Origin: Ascaris suum
Lineage: Eukaryota; Nematoda; Chromadorea; Rhabditida; Ascarididae
DNA length: 64,000 nucleotides
Direction: 5' to 3'
NCBI GenBank assembly: GCA_013433145.1
Contig: CM024169.1
Span: forward strand, 6,393,001 to 6,457,000
In this document: positions 28,596 through 41,429 of the stretch, piece after piece
How positions within the stretch are numbered: position 1 is the stretch's first letter
How the letters are laid out: every line of letters starts with the position of its first letter
Made by a program: the position numbers and the translations under genes
Notes under the pieces: model-generated
Database searches by the model: none
What the model saw: only the letters and a program-made list of their open reading frames with translations
What the model was told of the DNA's origin: nothing

Positions 28596-28874
28596 CTAAT
28601 AAAGTTTCCCCTTCATTAGATCGACATAAGTTGACATTCTCTTACCGATCTCCATGTCTTTATTCTTGAATCTTCCCCCTTTCTTCGGTACAAATCTTTT
28701 GGCATGCACACCGACATCCTGCACCATATTTAACTTATCACATAGTTTGCCACACATACGTCCAACATCGATTTGAAAGTTTCGTTTTGAAATCAAGCGC
28801 AGGATGTGGCATGGTATGAACCCAGCCATCACGTTGACCAAACCAACAGATAAGAAAGCAGGCGAAACGTGGGG
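28596..28874 (-). CDS. Candidate exon or gene fossil, unknown protein
   Basis: A minus-strand frame free of stops from 28874 to a TAG at 28596. It encodes a basic, Cys-containing segment (for example GRMCGKLCDKLNMVQDVG and KRFVPKKGGRFKNKD). A consensus donor GTAAGA follows base 28646, so an exon of about 228 bp ending there is possible. No acceptor with a pyrimidine tract was found at the upstream edge, which weakens the case. No family recognised. Confidence 0.2.
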   Translation of the reverse strand, partial: PHVSPAFLSVGLVNVMAGFIPCHILRLISKRNFQIDVGRMCGKLCDKLNMVQDVGVHAKRFVPKKGGRFKNKDMEIGKRMSTYVDLMKGKLY

Positions 28875-29119
28875 TCAGTACCGTCACTGACTCGACCTCT
28901 TGTACATATCATTCACGAAGGAATGTTACAAGACTGTGCGGGATTAAACTGGATACCTTGTATATAATGTTATGTAAAATTTTCGGCACTTCTGGATGTT
29001 TGTAGATAACAAATTTAAGCGACGGATATACCTAAGATGCATATTACGTTCACCATGTTTGGTGGTTCAAGCATCGAATCGATCGCCTCCGGAGCACGGG
29101 TGCGGAGCACATGCGCACG

Positions 29120-29600
29120 AAATATCCTCATTCACATACCTGGGCAGAAACACACATATACGCACAGACTGCCATACACACACGCGAAACGGACATATAC
29201 GCACAGACTCATCCCATGATCTACGCGTTGACGCTGCACACATGTATGCAACACGAGTGCATGTACACTCATACATGCGTATGCAGACGTAGTACCTAGA
29301 TGCGCAGACACAAATGCGAGCACGCAAACACACTCATACACACACAGACGCGCGCACATGCACGCGCGCACACACACGTGAATGCACGTACATATAAATG
29401 TGCACGCATAAGTAAACACATATGCACGCATGCGCATAAGCACGCATTTACCTGCACATTCGCGGATATCCCTGCACACATGCGTACTCGCAAACACAGA
29501 AGTCCGCATATAAACATGCGCATGCACACGACCGCATTCATTACACGCACAAACACATAAAAGTGCACATATGCGGGAAAATACGCCGATGTACCCAGAC
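29120..29600 (+). repeat. CA/ACGC-rich alternating tract, about 480 bp
   Basis: Long imperfect purine-pyrimidine alternation on the + strand: ACACATACGCACAGAC, CGCGCACATGCACGCGCGCAC and similar words. A longer-period repetition is visible near 29155-29215, where CATATACGCACAGACT recurs. Such DNA can adopt left-handed form. All long Cys/Val/Tyr-rich or His/Thr-rich frames here follow from the composition and are not genes. Confidence 0.85.
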
Positions 29601-29639
29601 CGCTCACACAAAAAAAAAAAAACACTGTACATACACATG

Positions 29640-32600
29640 CATACGCATGTGAACTCTCACATCACTTCATTCGTCTGCTCATACGCAAAAACACGTCTGA
29701 GCATGAAAGCGCTTTCATACACATACCCATGCATATGCAAAGATACACGAAAGAAAATACCAACGCAGTGCTCTGTGGAAATGCAAATTTGAGAAAGCAA
29801 ATAAAAATGGAAGAAAATGCATGATCAGTTCTAGGAGGAGCAGGACAAGCAATCGCATTCAAAAATACAAAGGAGGTAATAAAGTTCGAAGCTCGGCCAA
29901 GGAAACATTTGTCATTAGAAACACTCAATCATCGAACGTTCAAAAACCTACCAGGAATGACGTGCTTTCACAAATTATATGCGACGAAACTTCGACATCA
30001 GGAGATTTTTTACAGTTCACTTTGTCGTTTATGTGCATTTTTCAAGTTTCGATAAGGCGACGTCATGTCTGCGCTCGTGCAGACATATAAGCACTCGTGT
30101 TCTCTTGTCCTTCTCAACCAGCTTCAACTCTCGAACTACGCAGCCGGTTATCAAGCAACTTCCTGCATGTGATTTACAGTCTAGAATGACATCCTCTACT
30201 ACGCTGCATGCCTGTTCATTAATTTCAGATGGAAATGTGGGCATCTTAACATGCCCAAAAATTCGCAGTCTTTGCATAACCGATATTTGCAGACGACATT
30301 TTCATTTCACACCGGTCAGGTCGCAGGAAAAGGAATTTCTAACAGGAGATTTGTATGAACGATCGAATCACTTAGAATATGAAAAAACTATCACAACTTT
30401 TTCATGCTGTTATGCCCCACTCTATACATGATCAATGGCATGGATTCTACCTTTCGCAGCTCTAAGTCTATTGGGTCAATTCGAAACCTAAGGGAAAGGG
30501 TTAAAAGAAAGAATCAATCCGTTTAGAGAAAAGATGAAGGCACGGAAACGTACCAAAAAACCTAGAATTTTCCACCGTTCAGACTTTTATTTTTCTCTCG
30601 TCCAGTTTTAAGAAAACAAGCTTTCATCCCTCTCTACGAGTGAACAGATCATTCTAATTTGAAGCCGTATTCGGTGTATTTCATTTTTTCGTTGATAACT
30701 CGTGAAACTCATTGGTTTAACGAACGTTACGTCAAAGGACATAATGTGCATTCCTACTGCTTGATTCTGCACTTATTCTGATCTAAAATATTTTATCTTC
30801 TGAAAGCTTATTTAGTGGATGTAAAGTGGTTCACATTTTCCAAGTGGTGAAGTAGACCGCATTTGAGATTTATTGTTTCTGTCTTCTCGAATGTTCACCC
30901 GAATTTTTTTAGTTATTTTAGTCTGGAAGTGCTGCGCGAGATTTCCTCTGCTGAGCAAATTGAAAAGCAGATGATGGAGCTCATTTGATACGATACAATA
31001 TTGAGATGTTTGCTACCTTAAGCAGACTGATAGCAATCGGAATCGTCAACTTGAGGATTCTCGTTTTAAAAATTATTCACTCAACAACTTCTTGCACAAC
31101 TTTTGCTTGCATGATTATCCGCTTTGCAAAATTATCCATTATCAGCTAAACTTCCAAACTTTTCCAATTTTTGTTCTTTTTCGGAGATGTTGATAGGCTC
31201 ATATTTTCAGCTCATTTCTATAGTCTGAGATATTTCCCGTATGTTCGTTTATCGCAAACTTGAATATGCTGAGCGCAGCGATCTTTGCAAAGCTTGACAC
31301 TACAACAAATAATCACGTTTGGTTCGCAGTATGATCATGCAACCTTGCATCCTCTTCCGTAGTGGAATTCAGAGTGGCCATTTACATAACTTGTTGAACT
31401 TAAGCAAAATCTTGATTGAAGACGTATAAGAGGAAAAACTGCAAATGAAATGTAATTCATATAATTTAGTGAAATCTTTTCTCGAGGCCAACGTTATGTA
31501 GATTTCCTGATGATTTTGCAACTATAATATGAGATGACAGGATTGCCATTTGTATCGACTGAAGGTAACAAAGCAGTATTTTCGATCAAAATAAAAATCA
31601 GAAAAAACAACGGTATGAAATGAACAATTAAAAGTCGTCTTCGAGCGAACACTTCGATCATCACTATTCAAATCTTTCCTCAAGTGTGTATTTCTCGCTG
31701 TTTCTCATTTATATTAATTCAGAACACCTTCGGAAAAGCACCAACTTTATGCATTAGATTAAAGTTGAGAAAGCATACTTGTGAACACAAATTCTTTTAT
31801 AAAGAACTAACGAATCATGAAAAGGAGACATGTGCATTTGCACATATAGCATGCGATGATTACTAAACAAACGCATTGATACACTGAAAAGAACAAAAAT
31901 GAAGGCAACAGAAAAGGTCGAATCATTCACTTATTTAGCATATATTTAATACGCCTTACCGCCAAACGAACATCTCTCTCACTCTTCTCACTTATTACAG
32001 CATAGCTGAGCTTTCACTGCATACTTCAAGGATCCTACTGATGAAAAAATGGCAACTGCAAGAACTCATCACAGAGGTCGGCTGTATTGCAAATTATTAC
32101 TACTTCTCTTATGACTGATCAATTTTTTCCTCAAATAGACGAAACAAGAGGTGAAACACATGAGAAAAGCTTCAATTTATATACAACTTTGCGTCTCGAT
32201 CACCCACCTAATCGAGCACTTTCGCATTTCATCAACAAAAAGCGAACTGCCCATGCTCTCGTAATTTATCTGATCCGACGGCCATTACGAGTTTTATACA
32301 AGAGGGTGGTTTTTCTTTGAATTGACCCATGCGGAAGATCTTTTAGTTTATTCACATGTCCATAGTCTCTCAAAGTTGATAGGCCAATGTGAAATATGAT
32401 TTAGATGGTCGCTTTGTAGTGGTCTGCATACATGCAGATATGATCTTTCCATGAAATCCTTTTGCTGCAGAGCTTGCAACTTTGCAAGAGCGCATAGAAG
32501 GACTCTGAAGAGTCGATTCGGAGGGATTGTATCAGTGTGCCTCTTTGTAGTTTCCATCTCTAGGATCAGTTTTATAAGTTGCCAAAAATCAATAACGAAC

Positions 32601-34713
32601 ATGCATCAACGAATTTAGGCTTTAACTGATCTAAACGCGTGCACAGGAACTGTGGAAACATATTTGTTTTACGATGACCCGACCATGCAAATCGATTGGC
32701 TGTAAAGCACATGAAAGGTTTTGGGCATCTCTAGCTGCCTGTAGCTTGAATTTGATGAGTCAGATTGACAACTGATACTGCTGGGCACGAATGGTATTGA
32801 TTGTACTGGAGCGCATTCGCGAACTAGAAGGATGGACGGGGCAGACCTCGGTGCGAGGTTTACCACCACTATGGGTTTCCGGCAAAGACTGGCGACGACG
32901 TCCTCCTCGTCGTCACTTCGCAGCTAGAAGCAGCCGTGATGTATAAGGTGACCGAAGATATACCAATGTATGCATGAAGGACTGCCGCTGCGGTAGCCAC
33001 AGTGGACGAGAATCTTGCATTGCAGCAAGGCTTGCCCCTCTACGCTCTACAGACAACGCGTGCTTCGCAGCACTAACTTCAATAGTCCAAGCTGAAATAT
33101 GATAGCCAGACAAACAGGCGTGTTTTTAAATGAAGCAAATGGGATTTTTCCTTCATTGTTATCCCAAAAACAAAAACTGTTTTCGGTGCGTTTTCCCGTT
33201 GGCTGTCTCTTCGAACCGTTTCCATTGGGGGTTTCCAGGTACATCAAAGCAAATAGAGGCGCATAAAACACACGCGTCGCCCCACCTTAATGAGCTTCCC
33301 AGACGCTTTGCAATTGCAGAAGTTTATGTGCGCTTCGCGAATTTACTTCAAATGCACTGAAAATTCGCCATTTAGATTAGATAGCGATGTGAGTTTCGGT
33401 TGCCAACAATCTTAAAAAGCTAACCATGTGTATAAATCAATGGGACGTCACTCGGTCAAAGGAAAAACGCGATGCTGTGAAGCCACATTCAAGCTTGCCC
33501 AGTAGACATTTGGTTTACTAGTTTTGAAATTTATGTCAAGTTTCTTTTTAATCCACATTGATGTTCACTACTGAAACAGCACGTCTTTCAGTTCCCTCAC
33601 CGAGCAAATATTGAAATAATTTGCGCGGCAGTGCGGGTCCCAATTTTCACAATCATGGCTAAATTCCAGTAAGTTATACGAATTCTCCTCAGAAAAACCA
33701 CCCGAATGTTCTAAAGTTTAATCAAGGCCCATTTAATCAATATGGGCGATCATCTCATAATAGTCAAGGCAACAAAAAATTTCTAAATTCATTTCATCAC
33801 GAGTTCAACAACTGAGATTAGAGCATCAGAAAATACCCGCGATCTATAGATCAGCCAGCAAAACTCCTTTGCTATAACATTCGTGCAAAATATGCTTTAG
33901 TGATATAAAATGATCTGTTTAATCGATTTAGGAGATTTTTAAGCAGTTGAGCCGAAACTAAAAAATTTTGTAGAAGTAGATAACAGTGAGGTGTAGAATT
34001 CAAATATTGAATTCAGCAGGTAAGGACGCATTTCAACTCCATCTGAAAGCATCATAAAACTGTTAAAAAACTTTGATAAGTAGATCGCACCTATATGTTG
34101 TTAAGTCGATAATAGCAAAACAGGCAGGAAAGTGATACATTCTTCCAGTTATGTGCATCTTTCAGTACTATAAGGCTCATTCATTGCATTCATATGCCAA
34201 CATTCAAGAAATTGCAGCAGCAAGCTGCAAACGCAGAGAATGAGTCGCCGAGGTTTCCTGAGCAATGCGAAATAATAGAGGAACAGTCGACTGATCCGCC
34301 ATTTCACAGGACCAACTATAAAAAAGATTATCGCGCTTTCTCTGTGGAACAATGTCTTTCCGCTGCTTAGTATCGCTAGCATTGTGAGGCACCTTTCGAT
34401 GCTTCAGTGATGCATAACTGACAGGAAAGCGATCGAAATACTGTGTCATGTGAAAACGAAATACTCTCGCATGAAGCAGCTAGACCGCACAACACACTAT
34501 TGCCTCATAAGCAAGCGATAGCGGTGGTGCTTTCTTCGCAAGCATATTATCTTCATATCGTGATGTGTCATACTTTCGCTTTCTTCACTTATCCATCTTT
34601 CTCATTGATGAAGATGTACCGCCAACCATTATGAGCAGGAAAATGCGACCGCAGTTTTGAACGTGGTGGTCGTACTATCTGATTAACGCCACTTCCATTT
34701 AACTGACTATCCG
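29640..34713. other. Mostly unassigned DNA, no supported gene
   Basis: Contains the dispersed-repeat copy at 30184-30377 and a GC-richer stretch at about 32800-33080 with a GACGACG/CGTCGTC hairpin near 32892-32912. Overlapping frames on both strands at 29979-30431 belong at least partly to the repeat copy. No gene supported. Confidence 0.5.
30184..30377 (+). repeat. Copy B, longest copy of a dispersed repeat
   Basis: Both ends match other loci: 30184 onwards matches 5634 (GAATGACATCCTCTACTA), and 30309-30377 matches 23677-23745 without gaps and 5689-5720 in part. On the minus strand it contains an 82-codon frame starting LRIFGHVKMP. This faintly recalls the LRWFGHV segment near the C-terminus of non-LTR retrotransposon proteins, but the rest of the frame does not follow. 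Classification remains open. Confidence 0.45.
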
Positions 34714-34998
34714 ATGGCTATAAAGAAGGCTACAACAATTCTGCTGAGCGACATTCCTTCAACCAAGCTGGCTCGACCGATCTATTTTCCATCGTTTGGC
34801 TCATTCAAACAGTCGGTGCATTTCGCTGGAAACTATGCTGGCGAACTAATGGAGCTGCATCGGGATGGTTTTGAAGATTATTATCATGATGAACAATTTG
34901 GTCCAATAAAGCGCATGGTGTCGAAAATGCTCGAATCTTATTCGAACTATATAAATAATTCGAGTAAGATTAAAGAGCAGTGTTTTTCAGGAAATTGA
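34714..34998 (+). CDS. Candidate exon, 94-codon frame, unknown protein
   Basis: An ATG-initiated frame of balanced, protein-like composition with segments such as RPIYFPSFGSFKQSVHFAG and LHRDGFEDYYHDEQFGPIKR. It is acidic and aromatic in the middle and has no membrane segment. A GTAAGA donor after 34963 would make an exon of 250 bp ending in phase 1; otherwise the frame closes at TGA 34998. No downstream exon was found. No family recognised. The candidate donor lies in the 3' arm of a strong hairpin (34934-34971). Confidence 0.35.
   Translation: MAIKKATTILLSDIPSTKLARPIYFPSFGSFKQSVHFAGNYAGELMELHRDGFEDYYHDEQFGPIKRMVSKMLESYSNYINNSSKIKEQCFSGN
34934..34971 (+). repeat. Hairpin with 17-bp stem overlapping a candidate donor
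   Basis: Bases 34934-34950 pair with 34955-34971 with one mismatch (C47/A58) and one G.U pair; the loop is ATAA. The candidate GTAAGA donor (34964-34969) is inside the 3' arm, so folding would hide it. Confidence 0.7.
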
Positions 34999-37900
34999 TC
35001 GGCATAACATAAACACGTGTCGGTGCCACTGACTTAAAGAGGGTTCTGCTAATTAATTTCCGCGAATTTTCGCATTTGTTTATATTTATTGTGAACTGCT
35101 AAAATTTTTGTCACATTTGGCTTTCATCTACAGCATTAATAAGTGTTTTTTCTACAATCAAGGCTGTCTACCGCGACCTGTGGGCCAAGTTAACGGAAAA
35201 CAGCGTTTGAAAATGTGCTCCTCTATTTTAGGAAAATAAACTGTGTGAAACACAAATTTTGAGCAACTACTTGTGAGGAACATACAAAATGGCAGTGCCT
35301 CTATTGGTTCGTACCGTGATATTATTGAAGTACGAAGCGATTGCAACATTTTAAACGCATTTTTGTCAAAGACAAGAAAAAAAATGCACCTGTTAGCTCT
35401 TAAATATGATAGATGAATCGACCATAGAGCAAAGTGTGGTATTACAAAGTGTTTAAACTGCGTTGCATTTACGGCCGAGCTCAGAACCTTTGAATGCAAT
35501 CAAACAAAAGGCAATCACTTCCTAGAAGAGATTCCGTTAATGATATTTTAGTGAGAGTTGAACTCGTGAATAAGAGATTTTTTCGTTTTTGCTAGCGAAT
35601 GCAACGAGCGTAAGATGAATGCAATTAAAGCATGCTAAAGGAGGCATAGAATCGTCGAGAAAGAGTTTCAGTGGAAGAGGAAAGTTAAAGGCGAGTAATG
35701 GGCGTTTTTCGCAAATTGCAATTTGTATCAGCCATAAATATATAATGACGGAAAAATACCCTGATAAGCAGCTATACACAAAGTAATGAACACGTGAATA
35801 AGTGAGCAAACGAGCGCTCAACAAAGAACTCATCAAAAATGTGTTTTGCTTTATTGCTAATAATGCCTATTCACCTTCGTACGAGAAAACATTCACATAC
35901 GTGATTATTGGAAATTGTGCCTTTATGCCGAATTTCCCTCATAATGCACTTAGATAAACCTGAGTGTGTGTTTATTCAATACTTCCAATGAGTTGATTTT
36001 ACACATTAACCTCGAACTGAGTGATTACTTGCTTTATGTGCTATGAACGCTTAACTCATATAGAGGATGCTTGAGGGAATGGAATGCTTTTTCTATGGTC
36101 ATTCACTTTAATAAAGAGATTGTAAAGAATGAGTAGGCATTGCAAGACTGTAAGGAGCGAATGAGCCTTTTGATTTACTGATAAGACGACTGCATCCTCG
36201 CTGAAAACTACTCTTATCATTACTTTTATTGTAGGTTTTTATTCAGTTCGCCCTATATTGCCTGTGGTAACAGCTTTGCGTGAAGAGAAAGAGTTGAGGA
36301 GCAGAGAGCAGGAAGGTATAGTCTGGCGAGGAATACTTATCACTGCTCACGATCAAGGAAGTGATAAGAATGTAGTGGATAGGACAGAGAATATATTAGA
36401 GAAAAATTAAAACTTTTATGAAAATTTGGGTTGGTGGCGACTTTGAAAGAAGAAAGAGAGAGCAACGAAGAAAGAATTTTGCCATTCAAAAGTATTATTT
36501 TTATACTGTCCTATTATAAGACGATGCAATGAAATTGTGCACCACTACAAACACATTCGTAGTAAAGAGTAATGAAAGTCTCCGAGCATCGTCTCCATGG
36601 AGACATTTACTCTTTGCGAATTAGACCCGCTGAATCGCAGCACATCCTACCCCGCCAGCTTTTTGAAGTTATTCGATGAAAGAGGAGAAAGAGTTGAGAC
36701 AACGCGAGCGGAAATAAGAGCTTGCGGGGATACACATCAAACTTTCCTAACTCGAGTTGAGCGAGGATTTAGCGGTTCCGGAGTTGAAATTACTCTACAA
36801 AGAGTCAAGTAGATTAGCGTGCATATGCACAGACATGACTAGCAGAAATAAAACCTCAAAACTGCAAGCTTCCACAGCGGATAGGACCGTTTTTTAAAAT
36901 TTTGGGTCGAGCTCTTTGTGAAATGTGATTTTTCCTTGATGGTGGGATTTGATGAAGATTTTCCAGAGGCGTTAGTTCCAGAATTTTCAGCCAGTCACTA
37001 TTGCTTTCCTCACCTACTCTCCTCCTCTTCTCATTTGAGCTGGTTTGTTCCAAAATCAGTCTGTCCTACTTAGCTTTTCTATACTGCATTCAAAAATTCC
37101 GCAATTGTTGCACCCAGGAATAGAGATTGTAGCTTCGTGAGAGAAAACTTCTGCATCCTGTTATGAATGAGAGTGAAAAGACGATCACTGAAAAGTAGGC
37201 AGGAAACATTCTCGGTATAATGTGAAATTTTCAGGTAACGAGCATTCAAGTGCAGCGAAGGAAGCAGCAATTCAAAATAGAAAGTCTTCGGCACAATGAG
37301 CTGATCTGACTGTCACGGTGCTGCGCCGCTCATTTTATTAAAATATGCTATTTCCAATATAATTTTTCATAATATACCTTCCAAGGATAGACTAAGGTCT
37401 TTGTTCTCCTTCGGAAAGGTGCGATTTCGTCTCCACGAATATTTATGTATGTATCTATATGTCTGCCCCATAGTTTTAACCTCAAAAGCATTAAAGTTAG
37501 GGCCAAAACTTGCTGAATATAATGTTCACAATAAGTTAACAGCACGCTTTAGATGTACCGATGGATGACAAGAAAACGAAACGTTTATATAATGTCGTAC
37601 ATTTAATAGAGTCAATTAAACTATGAAGCAATCATTTGGCTTATGTCATTCGTTCGAAACACTAACTAGTTGGTAATGCCAAAGCACATGTCGTTCCACA
37701 TCCTTTTCCACTTATTTATCTGCGCACTCAAGCATTCAATTACTAGTTTTTGTGGAGAACCAAACGAAGTTAGACTATCTGCAGAAAGCTACATTCTTCG
37801 AACCGTTCGGATGATCTCATCACAATAGCATTTTGCAAAAGATAAGATTCATTAAAGTGAATGATCATTTTGAGGCTTAGGTTGACTCTGCTCATCGAAG

Positions 37901-40599
37901 TTTTCTTCCAGATGTATTCTCAGACTAGCTGTGCTAGTCACTAATATGTTGCAGTACGACTTTCAATCGAAGAATCTATGAGCGAGGAAGTCATATTTTT
38001 TGAACACAGCGTTATGAAGGCTGTTCACTAACGCTTCATCAATATCTGACGTCACGTCTGACAGCAGCGTGCTTCAATGAAAGTGGAATCTCTTCCACCT
38101 CATATCGAAGCGTACAACGTCTCGATTTGGATGTGTCTCTTCGGTTTATTTTTTTGCTCAATAAATCTCAAAGTTTCCATTCAGCAACTTTTTGTGAAAT
38201 TTTTCGCTCTTTATTCTTATTTATTCTCATCTATTAAAATTTAGTTTGTACTTTTCAATCGAAATGACATTTCTTGGTATCGAAATGGTATTCTGAGATA
38301 ATTCTGCTTCCTTAGCAGCACTTCTGATGGGAAGTCTGCTCTCTGAGGGAGGTAACGACGAATATTGTCGCCGTGATTTTGAATGAATATGGCAAGCACT
38401 CATCATACATAACTTGTAAATGCCAAATCTCACGTCACAAGCAGCTCAAAAAGAGGCATCAAACAAAATCGCTGTTTATTGCCTGTTGTGTTATTTTCGT
38501 ATTTTTTGTACTGAGAGGCAGCAAATATGAACGATCAAATGCAAGAGTGTTCTGAAATATTAGGTGGGGATAGACAGCGCAATGCACAAATATGAAATGG
38601 TTGTTTAAAGACCGCTAAGTGCACCACTGGGAATGTGAAAACATAGCAATTCACTGCAACTAAAAGAAGGGGAAATTAGGGATAGTGATGGATGGTTGCG
38701 TCAAATTAGGAACGAATCAGCTTCAGCTCCAGTGCGACCCAACCCTGAGATTCCGGGCTTCGACTTCGACTCCGTAAAAAAGTAGAGGTTAATTACATGA
38801 CTACGACTTGCCTCTCAGGCTTTGCTTGTAAATTTCCTCATACCAAATGCCGTAGATGCTATTCACTTGAAAATTTCAAAAGAAACGTCGTTATGCACGC
38901 TTTTGCACATTACAGCACGGAATTGAACGAAGCGGCAATCTTTCATCAAAACAAAAACTCTCAGTTACAGTAATTCTATATTGGTGGAATGTTAAGGCCG
39001 TCTCATCCGAACATTCAGCGAAGTTCTAAAACTTTCGAGCTTTTCTTTTTCATAGAGGAAATGCGAAAGTATTCTTTCGCAGCTATTTTCGATAAAAGCT
39101 GCGCCGTTTTTTAAAGGCTTTAATATTTCCCGGAAAATATAAACAGAAGAAATAGGATTCTCAACAGTACTAACTGAAGGAAAATAGGATTGAGAATGAA
39201 GATTCTCAATTAGAGAATTATTAATTGCAGTGGAAATACATTGCACTGTGAAATTTCTCCACCGCATTGACACTGACTTAAAATTTAAAACGGGAGTATC
39301 TCAGAGAAGAGAAATAAGCTCGTCTAAGCCATTACTAAAGAGGCGACGTTCGAAATTGAGAACTGAGGAATGAAGATTTTTTCTGTTTCAAAGTACTTCA
39401 CGATTAGACCAAAACAAATAATTGAAGTCGCTGTGCGACAATATCATTTTCGTGTCTGTATAAGATCCGCTGAAACTCATTACCTAATTTGGGCAGTTGC
39501 GCTAATCAGAAAGCCGGAACAACGCATCTAATCTCTCCAAAAGGATTCGTCATGCCCAACGAAAAAGAAACTTCGGTACATAAGAGCGTTGTTTGGGTTT
39601 TGTCGCAATTGCGAACCAATTCTATGATTCATCCTCAAACTGTTTACGTGTGAGCGCGCAAAACGGATTCCATTGTAGTGATAGCCTAATCGACTGCAAA
39701 TGTCTGGATGCATTGCTATCGCTACCAATTTAGTTCAAAGAAAAGAAAAGAAGTAAAATATTGTTATCAACGAAAACGCATATTCTGTCCCTATTGTGAC
39801 TATGCTGCACACCTACACCAAATGAAACGTTGCTGTCGCTTTAATTCTGGTTATAATATGCACGTTACTGTCACCATATAAGCAACCACTTTGTCTCAAT
39901 AAACGTTCTTCTTTGGTCTGTCGTCGGCGTCCCTCCACCAGGCCTTCCTCTCCGGATCAACCCACGCCTTCCTTCCCGACAATCGCACAGGTTAATCAGT
40001 TCACAAAGGCAGTGATAATTTGAAGTTAACAGACAGATTCCATGGAGCCGATGACCATGTGAAAGTGCTTTTCTTTGCATCAACAAAATAATATGATGGT
40101 GATATTGGCAAAGCACTGCTGCTGGAACTTAAGGAAGAGCGGTGTTGATAATCTAACGAAGGAGCGGCAAACGCTCGTTTACACACTGCCATGACTCCAG
40201 TCTTTCTATTTCTATCATCATTAATATAATCAACACAATGATGCTGGTCATCCTAATGAAAAATTCATCTGAGGCACCTGAGTCGGATCAACGCCGAGAA
40301 TTTAACATATCACGCTGCTACTATTGCTCGTTAGCCTCGCGTGCATAGCCCGATGATTATAGGGATCTTGAGTAGTTTAAAACATGTTAGACTAATAGAT
40401 GCTATCCATATTGCTCATATCGATTAATAAAGCCTGGCGAACGAAACTTGCAAGATATGTAGAGAGTGCTAAGATCTGTGATTTTCGAAGACTCGTTCCA
40501 GTTGAATGATGAGCTGACCGGCAAATGTGTGCAAGATATTCGATGTCGAAATCCTAGGGCCGTAGTTTTAATCATACTTACTTATAAGACAGTGTAGGC
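34999..40599. other. Unassigned DNA, no supported gene
   Basis: About 5.6 kb with no recognised gene. Small structures: a hairpin ATTGAGAAT-GAAG-ATTCTCAAT at 39189-39210 and GACTAGC-TGT-GCTAGTC near 37922-37938. A minus-strand acceptor-like site near 36200 opens a 30-codon frame but nothing supports it further. Confidence 0.55.
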
Positions 40600-41030
40600 A
40601 GTGTTACTATTGTCGAGTCGATGGGAAGCCTGAGTGACACAGTGGCTGTGCAGCCTTAATGAGGTCATTAGTATATTGTTGTGACAGTAATCGGGGCTAG
40701 CAATACGACTACTACTAGCGCCATCACAACTTTGACTATAATACTAATAATGCAAACTCGCGTCAGTTACTGTCAGCGGTACTGTTAACAAGAGTAGTGA
40801 TCCTACCCTAACAAAGTAGTGTTTGCAAATAATATTATGTAGTAGCAGTACTAACTGCAGTCAGTAATAGTAGTCCCATTCACTGAACTGCTTCCGCTAG
40901 TAATAGTTGTTTCGCTAACAGTAATTAATGGTAGCGGTCTATGACTGTTAGTTCTATCAGTCGGCCAACTGTGCCGCCAGTATCCTTGCTAGTGCTAATT
41001 AGTAATAGTGCTAGTACTAATACCATTTCA
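40600..41030. repeat. Decayed AGT/ACT-type trinucleotide DNA
   Basis: The interval is dominated by TAGT, ACTA, AGTA and CAGT words (AGTAATAGTAGT, GTAGTAGCAGTACTAAC, GTGCTAGTACTAATACC). It is best read as an old trinucleotide microsatellite that has lost its register. Confidence 0.55.
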
Positions 41031-41039
41031 AGTAATCAG

Positions 41040-41420
41040 AGGACTCGTTCCGAGAATTAGGCCAGTAAGTCAACGACGATCTTCCACAGCATCCCAAGCA
41101 CTCGGATGGTAGTTTGGCCAGCAACGCTCTGTTCTGCAATGCTGCATTGAAAACCATCCGTTTTCCAAACCTCAGCCTCTGAGTGGGGACACCCCAACCA
41201 GTACGAATGGACACGCCTCTTATGAGCAATTACTTTATATTTATAAGAGGATGTCGAAGAGCGAAGTCGAAGAGAATTTATGGCTGAGACTCCGACTCTG
41301 GCACCGGAAGAAAGGGTCTCCTGGCTAATCTGGCTTCGTAAACTCATAGGTCAACTTCTTCTCCACAATCCTGCCAGCGAAATTAGTCGGTTTCTTGGGG
41401 CAAATCGCGAAGCCGCCCAA
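41040..41420. other. GC-richer patch, probable old repeat or fossil
   Basis: Base composition is clearly richer in G and C than the flanks. A stop-free minus-strand frame (41347-41057, 96 codons) contains VHSYWLGCPHSEAEVWKTDG but no recognised domain. It directly abuts the trinucleotide tract. An interspersed repeat is the likeliest explanation; no second copy was found in this window. Confidence 0.35.
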
Positions 41421-41429
41421 CGGCGATCA

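Noticed and set aside
29132..29638. 168-codon Cys/Val-rich minus-strand frame
   Set aside because: It follows from the CA/ACGC-rich tract; every frame in the tract is open and biased in the same way.
30029..30277. Minus-strand frame starting LRIFGHVKMP, like the C-terminal end of non-LTR retrotransposon proteins
   Set aside because: Only about ten residues agree; the following residues do not fit and no polymerase boxes lie upstream. It is treated as part of an unclassified repeat.
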